39,865 bases of DNA from Planctomycetaceae bacterium. GTDB taxonomy: Bacteria; Planctomycetota; Planctomycetia; Planctomycetales; Planctomycetaceae. This document shows, one piece after another, positions 15,583 to 23,245 of this stretch. The position numbers and the translations under genes are program-made. The notes under the pieces are model-generated. The model worked only from the letters and a program-made list of their open reading frames with translations. It did no database searches and was not told the origin of the DNA. Position 1 is the first letter of the stretch, and each line of letters begins with the position of its first letter. The DNA lies in assembly GCA_021732845.1 (NCBI GenBank), contig JAKFUF010000082.1, positions 1 to 39,865 on the forward strand, in the 5' to 3' direction.

Positions 15583-18123
15583 TCACCACACGCTGGCATG
15601 CCGGTGGGTGGTCCACATCTCCACGGCTTCGGCCGCATTGCGGGCGCGGGCCAGATCGCGGGGCTGCTGTTCCGCCGGAACGAGCTTCTGCAGTGTGTCC
15701 AGGGCCGTCTGCCGCACGCCGGGAACGGACTCGGTCCAGGCAAGCCGCACCAGCGGGTCAACGAATCGGGTTTGCCCGGAATCGCCCATCGCCAGAATGG
15801 CGGCAGTCCGTGAGGTGGGGGTGGGATCCTGGGCCATGCGGACCAGTTCCCGCTGGGCAGCTTCGTCACCCAGCCGGCACATGGCCGAGACGACCGCCAG
15901 CTTCAGGTCGCCCTGAGCCTCGAACTGCAGTTGCCGCAGCCCCTTGAGCGGTCCGGCGGCACCGGGCGGCGACCAGGCGTCCAGCACAAGCGGATTGTGG
16001 CACCGCGCGGCGGCACGAACGGCCGCCAGTTGCACGGTGGGATTGTCATCCTTGAAGAGCGGCATGACCCATGCCGCCTGCAGGTGCTGCGCATGCGAAC
16101 TCACATAGTCACAACCCAGAATGCGGATGTCGGCCCACGGACTTTGCACGGCCAGCAGAGCCAGTTGCGAGGCCTCGTCGCGTCCGTCCAGAGCCACGGC
16201 GCGCATGATATCCCGCCACACGCCGGGGTCCGGCTCACGCGCCAGGATCGGCCGCAGGCGGACCAGCACTGGCAGACGCAGGGACTGCGACTGTCCGATG
16301 CCGTGCAGGGACCGGGCAGCGTTCTGCCGGGTCACCAGATCGTGCGCTGGCGAGAGGTGTTCGAGCGCCTGGTATTCCGGATGAATCCGCGGCAGAATGC
16401 GGGTCAGCAGGAGTTGGGCCGCGGCGATGTCGGCGGTCTCCAACAACTGCTCGAGGGGGGGCACATCGGCCAGCGCCAGCTTTTCGAGCCACGCGACGAC
16501 TTCGGCTTCGTCCGGCGTGTTGCGAGAAATCCGCCAGGTTTCCAGCCGCAATTGGATCTCCTGCAGCCGCATCACACTGACCTGCGGATTCTGCGGGTCG
16601 GCCAGAGCCCGCACTCCCGCCCAGTCGGTCTCTGGCAGGCCCCACGCACTGGCGAGCTGCGCCGCGGCCGCGGCCCGTGCTTGCGGAGTACCATCGATTG
16701 GAAACCGAACATCCTCGTGCCGCTCTTGAAGCTGGCGCAGCGCGGCACGGCGTGGCGCTGGCGAAGGACACTCGGTCAGGCACTGCAGCAACAGCGGCAG
16801 GGCCAGGGCATCCGGCCAGGCAGCGACCGTCTCCAGCGCGGCCGTATGCACCGGCGCGTGGCCATCGGCAATCAGCGGAAACAACGTCCGCGCGGAGACG
16901 GAATTCGGATCTCGCGCCAGCCGCGAAGCGACCTCCGCCCGCACGCGTGGCTCAGTCCGCAGGCTCAACGGTGCCAGCAGATCCGGCCCGCCAAAGGCCA
17001 TGCCACGTGCGGCAAAAACTTTCGTCAATTCCTCGTCCCGGTCAAGCTGGGGACGCAACAAAGTGAACGCCTCGGGAGTGCCCAGGGCTCCGCAGGCGAC
17101 GAGCGCGGCATGCCGGACATCGGGATCCCGGTCAATCAAGAACGACTCCAGGATGGGCAGGGCATTCGGATGCCGCGTGACGGCGACCAGTTCCGCAAAC
17201 CTCTTGCGGAGGCCGGGGGTGGGCTCCTGCTTGAGGGACTCCAGATCGAAACGAAAGTCGTGCTTCTCACGATAGTCCAGCGGGATCAGCCAATCCCAAT
17301 GCTGGTCGACATCCGAAGGCTGTTCGACCTGTATGCTGAGCGTCTGAAGGCTCGAGCGGTGAGGCGTCTTTGACTGCACGGCGTGGATGACCAAGGCATC
17401 AACCGCCGCCTGTCGCTCGATGTCACGTGGGTTTGCAGGCGGATCGCGCAGCTTGTCCATCAGGCCGGGAATCCGATGTGGAGACACACGCCGGGCGATG
17501 CCACGCACGAGTTCCGCCCGGACCTCGATGGGCAGGTTTTTCAGTTGCAGCGCCCGTCCCGCGGGAGCCATGGCCTTTTCCGGCTCATCATCCGATGTCA
17601 TCAGAATGCGGCACCATGCTTCCGCCGCCGCAGCCCGCAAACCGATCGGCAGATTTGGCCATTTAAAATTGGCGGGGGTTCGAGCATCCGCCGAAAAGGT
17701 GGCAATTCTCTCCAACGGTTTGAGATGCGTTCGGGATGGGCAGGGCTTGCGCGCCAAAAGAACTTCGGCGCAGAATCCGGCTTGAACGGGACAATTGGCC
17801 AGTCGTGTCAAGTCTTCGTCACTGGGATGGAGCAACCCAGGCATCCGCGTCGACTCCTGAGGGTGAGTCCAGCGGAACACAGATTCACCAGCAGCTCGCG
17901 GATAGGCAGGCAATTCCACCAGCGGGGTCCATTCCGGCGACACACTCCACGCCTGCCTTTCGAGTGACTTCGCCAACGGCTCCAGGTCTTCGTCGACGGC
18001 GGTGTCAAACGGCCAATCGAATCGGGCCAATTGTGAGTAGCCGCGCAAAAACGGACTACAGCCGGCCAAAAGCGACAGGCCTACCAGCCAGCAGAGCAAA
18101 AATCGGAGCCGCCACCCGCGCAT
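15583..18123 (-). CDS. HEAT-repeat lipoprotein
   Basis: The protein has 846 residues. I start it at the ATG 18121-18123 because it opens a lipoprotein signal, MRGWRLRFLLCWLVGLSLLAGC, with C22 as the lipidated residue; the frame stays open upstream to 18453 but only through low-complexity repeat DNA. Most of the chain from about residue 170 on is helical repeat. HEAT-like units are clear, e.g. LPILESFLIDRDPDVRHAAL, PALREPRVRAEVASRL-like units, and near the end RTAAILAMGDSGQTRFVDPL and VRLAWTESVPGVRQTALDTL. Such proteins bind partners in the periplasm or on membranes. It is divergent from the pilM-like operon across 312 bases, but there is no direct evidence that they work together. Confidence 0.85.
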   Translation of the reverse strand: MRGWRLRFLLCWLVGLSLLAGCSPFLRGYSQLARFDWPFDTAVDEDLEPLAKSLERQAWSVSPEWTPLVELPAYPRAAGESVFRWTHPQESTRMPGLLHPSDEDLTRLANCPVQAGFCAEVLLARKPCPSRTHLKPLERIATFSADARTPANFKWPNLPIGLRAAAAEAWCRILMTSDDEPEKAMAPAGRALQLKNLPIEVRAELVRGIARRVSPHRIPGLMDKLRDPPANPRDIERQAAVDALVIHAVQSKTPHRSSLQTLSIQVEQPSDVDQHWDWLIPLDYREKHDFRFDLESLKQEPTPGLRKRFAELVAVTRHPNALPILESFLIDRDPDVRHAALVACGALGTPEAFTLLRPQLDRDEELTKVFAARGMAFGGPDLLAPLSLRTEPRVRAEVASRLARDPNSVSARTLFPLIADGHAPVHTAALETVAAWPDALALPLLLQCLTECPSPAPRRAALRQLQERHEDVRFPIDGTPQARAAAAAQLASAWGLPETDWAGVRALADPQNPQVSVMRLQEIQLRLETWRISRNTPDEAEVVAWLEKLALADVPPLEQLLETADIAAAQLLLTRILPRIHPEYQALEHLSPAHDLVTRQNAARSLHGIGQSQSLRLPVLVRLRPILAREPDPGVWRDIMRAVALDGRDEASQLALLAVQSPWADIRILGCDYVSSHAQHLQAAWVMPLFKDDNPTVQLAAVRAAARCHNPLVLDAWSPPGAAGPLKGLRQLQFEAQGDLKLAVVSAMCRLGDEAAQRELVRMAQDPTPTSRTAAILAMGDSGQTRFVDPLVRLAWTESVPGVRQTALDTLQKLVPAEQQPRDLARARNAAEAVEMWTTHRHASVW

Positions 18124-18435
18124 GGGAGTTCGCCCCGGTGGGAGATGAGAAAGGAGCGGGATGATAGTGGGGTTGGCGGTGTGCGCGAAGACCGCTTGGG
18201 CAGCAATGTTTGGGAGTTTGAGTCGGCTGAGATCGAGGAAAGTTTGTGAGGGGAGACACGGTGTCGTCGGGTCGCGCAAATGACAAATGACAAATGACAA
18301 ATGACAAATGGCGGGTGGCGAGAACAGCTTCGTGCATTTTTTCAGAAACAGCCGCAGGGGCGGGGAAACTGAACTAGGGTTAGACAGGCCTGCCTGGCGG
18401 AAGATCCTTCCCTGCGCTTCCGTGTTTCGATTTCC
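18124..18435. other. Divergent intergenic region
   Basis: The region separates the HEAT-repeat lipoprotein gene (minus) from pilM (plus). It holds a heptamer tandem repeat (18277-18311). No coding sequence is supported; the open frames that cross it come from the repeat. I saw no clear promoter. Confidence 0.55.
18277..18311. repeat. Heptamer tandem repeat (CAAATGA), five copies
   Basis: Four perfect CAAATGA units (18277-18304) are followed by a fifth with one change, CAAATGG (18305-18311). No spacers are present. Repeats of this type recur between genes in planctomycetes as far as I remember. The length is likely to vary by slippage, and it lies in the shared upstream region of two divergent genes. 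Confidence 0.9.
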
Positions 18436-19539
18436 ATGTCCCACCGACTGCATTCATTCTTCAACCGGTTATCCCGACCTCAGTCGGGCTGGATCGGTGT
18501 GGACTTGGGCAGCCAATCGATCAAACTGGCACAGGTGGAACAGGTCGGAGGACAGTTTCAGATCGTAGGAGCGGCAGTCATGGCGCTCCCGGAAGGCGCG
18601 GCACTTTCGGTCGAGAGCCTGCGACAGGGGTGGTTGTCCCGGGTGCTGCGGGATGAACTCTCCCGCGGCGGCTTCAAGGGCCGCATCGCCGCCTGCGTCC
18701 TCTCCATGAGCCTGACGGAGTCCCGCGCGCTGGACATCCCACCCGGTTCATACAAAGAGCGGCGGGAGATGATTGCCCTGGAATTGCAGGACGGGAGCAG
18801 CGGCCGCCCAGATCCGGTCGAATTTGACTTTTGGGACACCCGTCCCGAGGGCGAGACGCAAGGTGCGACAGCGACCGTGAATGTGTTGGCCGCATCCCAG
18901 GCCGTGGTCGCCGTGGTCGCGGCAGAGATGCAGCGGGCGGGGCTCATTTGCCGCGTTCTGGATGGGGGACAGTTTACGCTGACCCGCGCGGCGGGGCTCG
19001 TCACCGGAAAGATTGCGGGGCAGCAGCCGGCCGCTGTCCTGGACTGGGGCCACCAGGGAGCCCATCTGGTCGTGAGAATCGACGGCCAGCCGGCGTTCTC
19101 TCGCGTTTTGAAAGACTGCGGTGTTGCCAGCCTCGTGGCCCGGATGACACGGACGCTGTCGCTGTCCAACGACGAATGTCATGAGCTGCTGGCGACCTGC
19201 GGAGTTCCCGATCCGTTTGCCCCCTCTGCGGCGCGGACGGAGCTGCAAAATCTGGTGCGCGACCTGGCCGCGGAGGCGTTCAACCGCCTGACGGCCGAGA
19301 TCAAGAAGACGCTTTCCTACCTGCGCAGTCAGAAGCCAGACCTTGTGCCCTCCGAAGTCTGGCTGACAGGGGGCGGAGCCACGATCCGTCATGCGGCCGC
19401 GCTGCTGAGCGCCGAAGCTGGCCTGCCATTTTCCCTGTGGTCCCTGCCGCGTCGGTCCGGCACATGCCGTGGTGACGAGTTGCCACTGCCGCTGTTCGCC
19501 CAGGCGGCTGCCCTGTCGGAGTTGGGGTGGATCGCATGA
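18436..19539 (+). CDS. pilM: PilM-like actin-fold ATPase of a type IV pilus/type II secretion-type machine
   Basis: The 367-residue protein begins its fold with GWIGVDLGSQSIKLAQVE, the phosphate-1 loop of the PilM/FtsA/actin family. The second nucleotide-binding region is AVLDWGHQGAHLVVRIDG, and the adenosine loop is EVWLTGGGATIRH. PilM is the cytoplasmic ring component that binds the N-terminus of PilN. Here the pilN gene starts inside the stop of this one (ATGA at 19536-19539), supporting coupled translation. No Shine-Dalgarno is visible at this start. It may serve export of DUF1559 pseudopilins, which is inference. Confidence 0.85.
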   Translation: MSHRLHSFFNRLSRPQSGWIGVDLGSQSIKLAQVEQVGGQFQIVGAAVMALPEGAALSVESLRQGWLSRVLRDELSRGGFKGRIAACVLSMSLTESRALDIPPGSYKERREMIALELQDGSSGRPDPVEFDFWDTRPEGETQGATATVNVLAASQAVVAVVAAEMQRAGLICRVLDGGQFTLTRAAGLVTGKIAGQQPAAVLDWGHQGAHLVVRIDGQPAFSRVLKDCGVASLVARMTRTLSLSNDECHELLATCGVPDPFAPSAARTELQNLVRDLAAEAFNRLTAEIKKTLSYLRSQKPDLVPSEVWLTGGGATIRHAAALLSAEAGLPFSLWSLPRRSGTCRGDELPLPLFAQAAALSELGWIA

Positions 19540-20141
19540 ACGTGCATCTCAACCTGCTTCCGTGGCACCTGCAATGCCGCACGCTGCTGATCCAGCGGTT
19601 GCGGCAATGGTCGATCGCATGGGCGATCCTCGTGGCGTTCAGTCTGCTGCTGGTCAGCGAACGGTGGAACAGACTCTCGCAGGCGGGGGCCGAACTGCAG
19701 TCGTGGGAACGCCGGGCCGAAGGGATCCTGGCGATCGAACTGGCCAGCCAGAAGCTGCGGGACAAGGTCGCCCGGCAGCAGGAACGGTTGGCGAAATATG
19801 GGCATCTGCAAAACGAAGACCTCGGGTTTCAGCTTTTGGCGACGGTCAGCCAGAGCGCGGCCCTGACCACGGGCGGCGTGCAGGTTCGGCAAATGACCTT
19901 CAAGACAAATCAAGTGGCTCTTCCCGCTGCGGCAGGAGCAGCGCCCAATGCCCCCGTCAAAACGCGCGAAACGCGTGTGCTGGCATTGTCCGGCAAGGCC
20001 AAAAGCAACCTCGCGGTGGCTCAGTTCGTCACTTCGCTCCGCGATGCCAGTGTGTTCGACAGTGTCGATCTGAAGTCCACGCAGGATGACAAGGAGCTGG
20101 AATCGTCGTTTCGCATGTTCCTGGTGGAATGTTCGTTTTGA
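19536..20141 (+). CDS. pilN: PilN-like inner-membrane assembly protein
   Basis: The protein has 201 residues and starts at the ATG overlapping the pilM stop. MNVHLNLLPWHLQCR is the short cytoplasmic PilN tail (usual form INLLPWR) that docks on PilM. One transmembrane helix follows (about 22-39, SIAWAILVAFSLLLVSE), then a coiled-coil (QKLRDKVARQQERLAKYG) and a small alpha/beta domain with SGKAKSNLAVAQFVTSLRD. These features and the gene order identify it despite low overall similarity typical of the family. The periplasmic domain pairs with PilO. Confidence 0.85.
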   Translation: MNVHLNLLPWHLQCRTLLIQRLRQWSIAWAILVAFSLLLVSERWNRLSQAGAELQSWERRAEGILAIELASQKLRDKVARQQERLAKYGHLQNEDLGFQLLATVSQSAALTTGGVQVRQMTFKTNQVALPAAAGAAPNAPVKTRETRVLALSGKAKSNLAVAQFVTSLRDASVFDSVDLKSTQDDKELESSFRMFLVECSF

Positions 20142-20163
20142 AGCACGATCGCGCTTGCGATTG

Positions 20164-20790
20164 ATGACGCCGAATCACGCAGTGTCACATAGAGTTCTTC
20201 CAATGCCTCTGTCCCACCAACACCACAAGATCCGGTCGTACGACCGCTGGTTGAACCGGCTGCTCGCCGCCGCCACGGTGGCGGGGCTGGGATTGATGCT
20301 TGGCATGGCGTATCTGCCGCTGGACCTGCATCTGGAACAGCTCAAATGCCAGACCGTGGGCCTGCAGCTCAAGGTGGACCAGGCCTCCAAGATCGCCCAC
20401 ATGCATCAGACGCTGGAGGATCAACTGGCGAAGTCCGAACAGGAGACCGCCGCGCTGCTGCTGCGGATCCCCGCGGCCCCCCGCGAGTCGGATTTTCTCA
20501 GCCAGGTGTGCCACCTGGCGGAACAGTTCGATCTGGAAGTGCTGGACTATCGCCCCAGCACGATTCACGTCCTCGACAACCATCGCGAAATGGAGGTCCA
20601 GGTCAATGCGCGCGGCGAGTACGAACCGCTGTGCCAGTTCATGGAACAGGTTGGCGGGCTTCCGCGGCTGTGCCGGATCTCACAGTTGGAAATCGGAGCA
20701 CCCGCGGCCGGCAAGACGCTGACGGCCGAGCTGGTGTTTCGCATCTATTTCTCGCCATCCAATGACGACGCGCCGGCCAGGAAAGGGTGA
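20164..20790 (+). CDS. pilO: PilO-like inner-membrane assembly protein
   Basis: The protein is 208 residues from the ATG at 20164; an ATG at 20203 is an equally possible start, giving 195 residues, and neither has a good ribosome binding site. A single transmembrane helix (LLAAATVAGLGLMLGMAYL) is followed by a coiled-coil (LQLKVDQASKIAHMHQTLED, then QLAKSEQETAALLLRIP) and a ferredoxin-like domain (ESDFLSQVCHLAEQFDLEVL; REMEVQVNARGEYEPLCQFM). This is the PilO layout, and the gene follows pilN. PilN-PilO heterodimers link the inner-membrane platform to the pilus base. Confidence 0.8.
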   Translation: MTPNHAVSHRVLPMPLSHQHHKIRSYDRWLNRLLAAATVAGLGLMLGMAYLPLDLHLEQLKCQTVGLQLKVDQASKIAHMHQTLEDQLAKSEQETAALLLRIPAAPRESDFLSQVCHLAEQFDLEVLDYRPSTIHVLDNHREMEVQVNARGEYEPLCQFMEQVGGLPRLCRISQLEIGAPAAGKTLTAELVFRIYFSPSNDDAPARKG

Positions 20791-20792
20791 TC

Positions 20793-21332
20793 ATGGCAGC
20801 CGCCATCAATTCCTCCAATCCGCGCGTGAATGCGAAACAGGCCGTCATCATTGGCGTGCTGGGCGTCGTCCTGGTCGGCGTGTTGGTCTACGGTCAGCCA
20901 GAAGCCGAGACGGTCGAGTCCCCTGCCGCCGTCGCTGCTGAAACACCGGTGGTCCGGCCTGTCAAAACGTCGCCGCCGAAGAAAAAGAAGTGGGTCAAGG
21001 TCGCGCTCGACAAGGCAGTCGAGACAAATCCGTTTGCCGAACTGACCATTCCCAAAGCCCCCGCGGCGGCCGAACCGGAACCGGTGGCCCGGGAAGCAGC
21101 AGCAGAAATGGAAGCCATCGCCGAAGCGGCCAAGGCCCGCGAAGCCGCCATGGCCGATCTGCGGACGCAGAAGGTCAGCGTGATCCTCCGGCACTCCGGC
21201 AAGGCGACCGCCATGATCGGTGGTCGGATGGTCCGCGAGGGCGATCTCCTGAACGGCTTTCGCGTGATTTCGATCCTGCCCACCGGGGTTGTCTTCGAAG
21301 CCGAAGAGGTCCCACCTGAAGCGAAGCAGTAA
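20793..21332 (+). CDS. PilP/GspB-like protein closing the pil operon
   Basis: The 179-residue protein starts at ATG 20793 with AGGAAAGG about six bases upstream; a GTG at 20787 overlaps the pilO stop as GTGA and is a possible alternative. An N-terminal transmembrane helix (AVIIGVLGVVLVGVLVYG) is followed by an Ala/Pro/Lys-rich linker, a long Ala/Glu helix (about 100-125) and a small C-terminal beta domain: KVSVILRHSGKATAMIGGRM, then VREGDLLNGFRVISILPTGV. That last part is the pattern of PilP and of type II secretion GspB/GspC HR domains, which contact the secretin. It is anchored as a membrane protein rather than as a lipoprotein like classical PilP. No secretin gene follows. Confidence 0.7.
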   Translation: MAAAINSSNPRVNAKQAVIIGVLGVVLVGVLVYGQPEAETVESPAAVAAETPVVRPVKTSPPKKKKWVKVALDKAVETNPFAELTIPKAPAAAEPEPVAREAAAEMEAIAEAAKAREAAMADLRTQKVSVILRHSGKATAMIGGRMVREGDLLNGFRVISILPTGVVFEAEEVPPEAKQ

Positions 21333-21434
21333 TCCCTTCGAGCATTAGCCAGTCCGCGCCGCCAGCGGTTACACTCCAGCCACCGTCAATGTGGGGAATC
21401 ACGTTGACTGACTTGAGTGTCTGGCTGACTGAGA

Positions 21435-23213
21435 ATGCTCCCCATGCGTACGATTTACCCGGTTGTCTTGATCGCCCTTGTGGCGTACTCCGCGAAGGCT
21501 GTGGCTGCAGAGCCATCGCTGGCAGAGGCACAGCGGTTGCACACACTGTTTGAAACGGAGTGGCAGTGGGGACTGAAAGAGGCCCCGACGTTCGCCACCG
21601 AACTCGGTGACAAGCGTTACAACGACCGCTGGGCAGACGTGAGTCTCGAAGCGATCTCTGCCCGCGCCGCACACCAGCAGGCAGTGCTTAAACAGTTGGA
21701 GACCTTCGATCCTCAGACGCTGCCCCTGGCCGACCAGATCAACCTGCAACTGTTTCGGAAGCAAGTGCAGGCCGATGTCGATGAATATGCCTTCCGCTGG
21801 TACCTGGTTCCGGTGTCGGCCCGCGGCGGCATCCAGGATGAGAACTCGGTGGCCGACGGCGCGGCCTTTGACGAGGTCAAAGACTACGAGGATTGGATCA
21901 AGCGGCTGGACTCCTTTCCGCGTTACATGGAACAGACGCTGGCCCTGATGCGGGCCGGCGTGAAGGCGGGTCTCACGCAGCCAAAAATCGTGATGCAGCG
22001 CGTCCCCGCTCAGATTCGCCGACAGCTTGTCGAAGACCCGGACAAGAGCCTGTATTTCAAGCCGTTTCTACGATTCCCCGACTCGGTGTCCGCAGCCGAC
22101 CGTACACGGTTGAGCCACGCGGCGCGGGAGGCGATTGCCCAGAAAATCGTTCCCGCGTATCGGGAGTTCGCCAGGTACTTCGACGAGGAATATCTTCCCG
22201 CCTGCCGCGACGAAGTGGGGGTTTGGAATGTGCCCCAGGGCGATGCCCTGTACGCCTTCCGGGTGGAACAGTTTACCACCACCAAGCTCACGGCGCGGGA
22301 GATTCATGAGATCGGCCTGAGCGAAGTGAAACGGATCCGCGGGGAGATGGAACAAGTGATCCGCGATGTGAAGTTTGAAGGAACGTTCGCCGAGTTTCTG
22401 CACCACCTGCGGACCGATCCGAAGTTCTACTACACGTCGCCGGATGACCTGATGAACGGGTATCTCGCCCTGTGCAAGCGGATCGACCCGGAACTGACGA
22501 AGGTGTTTCGCAACCTGCCACACATTCCATATGGCATTGAGGCGATCCCGCTGAACATGGCCCCTGATACGACCACCGCCTACTATCGCCCGCCGGCCGC
22601 CGACGGAACGCGGCCCGGTACGTACTTCGTCAATTTGTACCGCCCGGAGACGCGTCCCAAGTACGAGATGGAGGCGTTGTCGCTGCATGAGGCTGTCCCG
22701 GGGCACCATTTGCAACTGGCCCTGGCGACGGAGATGACCGGGGTCCCAACCTTCCGCCGCTTCAGCTCCGTCACCGCCTATATCGAAGGCTGGGGCCTGT
22801 ACAGCGAAAGCCTGGGAGGCGAACTGGGGCTGTACAAAGACCCGTATTCGAAGTTTGGACAACTCACCTATGAGATGTGGCGGGCGGTGCGGCTGGTGGT
22901 CGACACCGGGATGCACTCGTTGCACTGGTCGCGCGACGACGCCATCAAGGTCTTCACCGACAATACGGCAAAGTCAGAGCTTGACATCGTCAACGAGGTC
23001 GACCGCTATATCGCCTGGCCTGGCCAAGCGCTGGCCTACAAGATTGGCGAACTGAAAATCAAGGAACTGCGGGCGCGGGCCGCCCTCAAGCTCGGCAAGG
23101 ATTTCGACCTGCGCACGTTCCACGACGTGGTGCTGCGAAACGGCGCCATCCCGCTCGATCTGCTGGAACGGCAGGTGGACGAGTGGATTGCCAGCGAGCT
23201 GCCACAGCCCTGA
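21435..23213 (+). CDS. DUF885 metallopeptidase-like exported protein
   Basis: The protein has 592 residues (589 if it starts at the nearby ATG 21444; the upstream bases do not decide). The signal peptide is MRTIYPVVLIALVAYSAKAVAA. The DUF885 family is recognised by HEAVPGHHLQLA (first His at residue 418), a gluzincin-like H-E-x-x-x-G-H-H zinc site, with the downstream FSSVTAYIEGWGLYSESLG and the C-terminal NEVDRYIAWPGQALAYKIGE and KIKELRARA. The length matches the family. Members are predicted zinc peptidases of the periplasm with poorly known substrates. It stands 102 bases after the pil operon and ends 32 bases from the convergent lipoprotein gene. Confidence 0.92.
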   Translation: MLPMRTIYPVVLIALVAYSAKAVAAEPSLAEAQRLHTLFETEWQWGLKEAPTFATELGDKRYNDRWADVSLEAISARAAHQQAVLKQLETFDPQTLPLADQINLQLFRKQVQADVDEYAFRWYLVPVSARGGIQDENSVADGAAFDEVKDYEDWIKRLDSFPRYMEQTLALMRAGVKAGLTQPKIVMQRVPAQIRRQLVEDPDKSLYFKPFLRFPDSVSAADRTRLSHAAREAIAQKIVPAYREFARYFDEEYLPACRDEVGVWNVPQGDALYAFRVEQFTTTKLTAREIHEIGLSEVKRIRGEMEQVIRDVKFEGTFAEFLHHLRTDPKFYYTSPDDLMNGYLALCKRIDPELTKVFRNLPHIPYGIEAIPLNMAPDTTTAYYRPPAADGTRPGTYFVNLYRPETRPKYEMEALSLHEAVPGHHLQLALATEMTGVPTFRRFSSVTAYIEGWGLYSESLGGELGLYKDPYSKFGQLTYEMWRAVRLVVDTGMHSLHWSRDDAIKVFTDNTAKSELDIVNEVDRYIAWPGQALAYKIGELKIKELRARAALKLGKDFDLRTFHDVVLRNGAIPLDLLERQVDEWIASELPQP

Positions 23214-23245
23214 CGAGCCGACATTGATCGACATCGCCGCCAAAC

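Noticed and set aside
15931-17373. A 480-codon open frame on the plus strand
   Set aside because: It lies entirely antisense to the HEAT-repeat lipoprotein gene, has no recognisable domain and is explained by GC-rich codon use of the real gene.
18277-18311. CRISPR array
   Set aside because: The 7-base units are directly adjacent without spacers and no cas gene is present.
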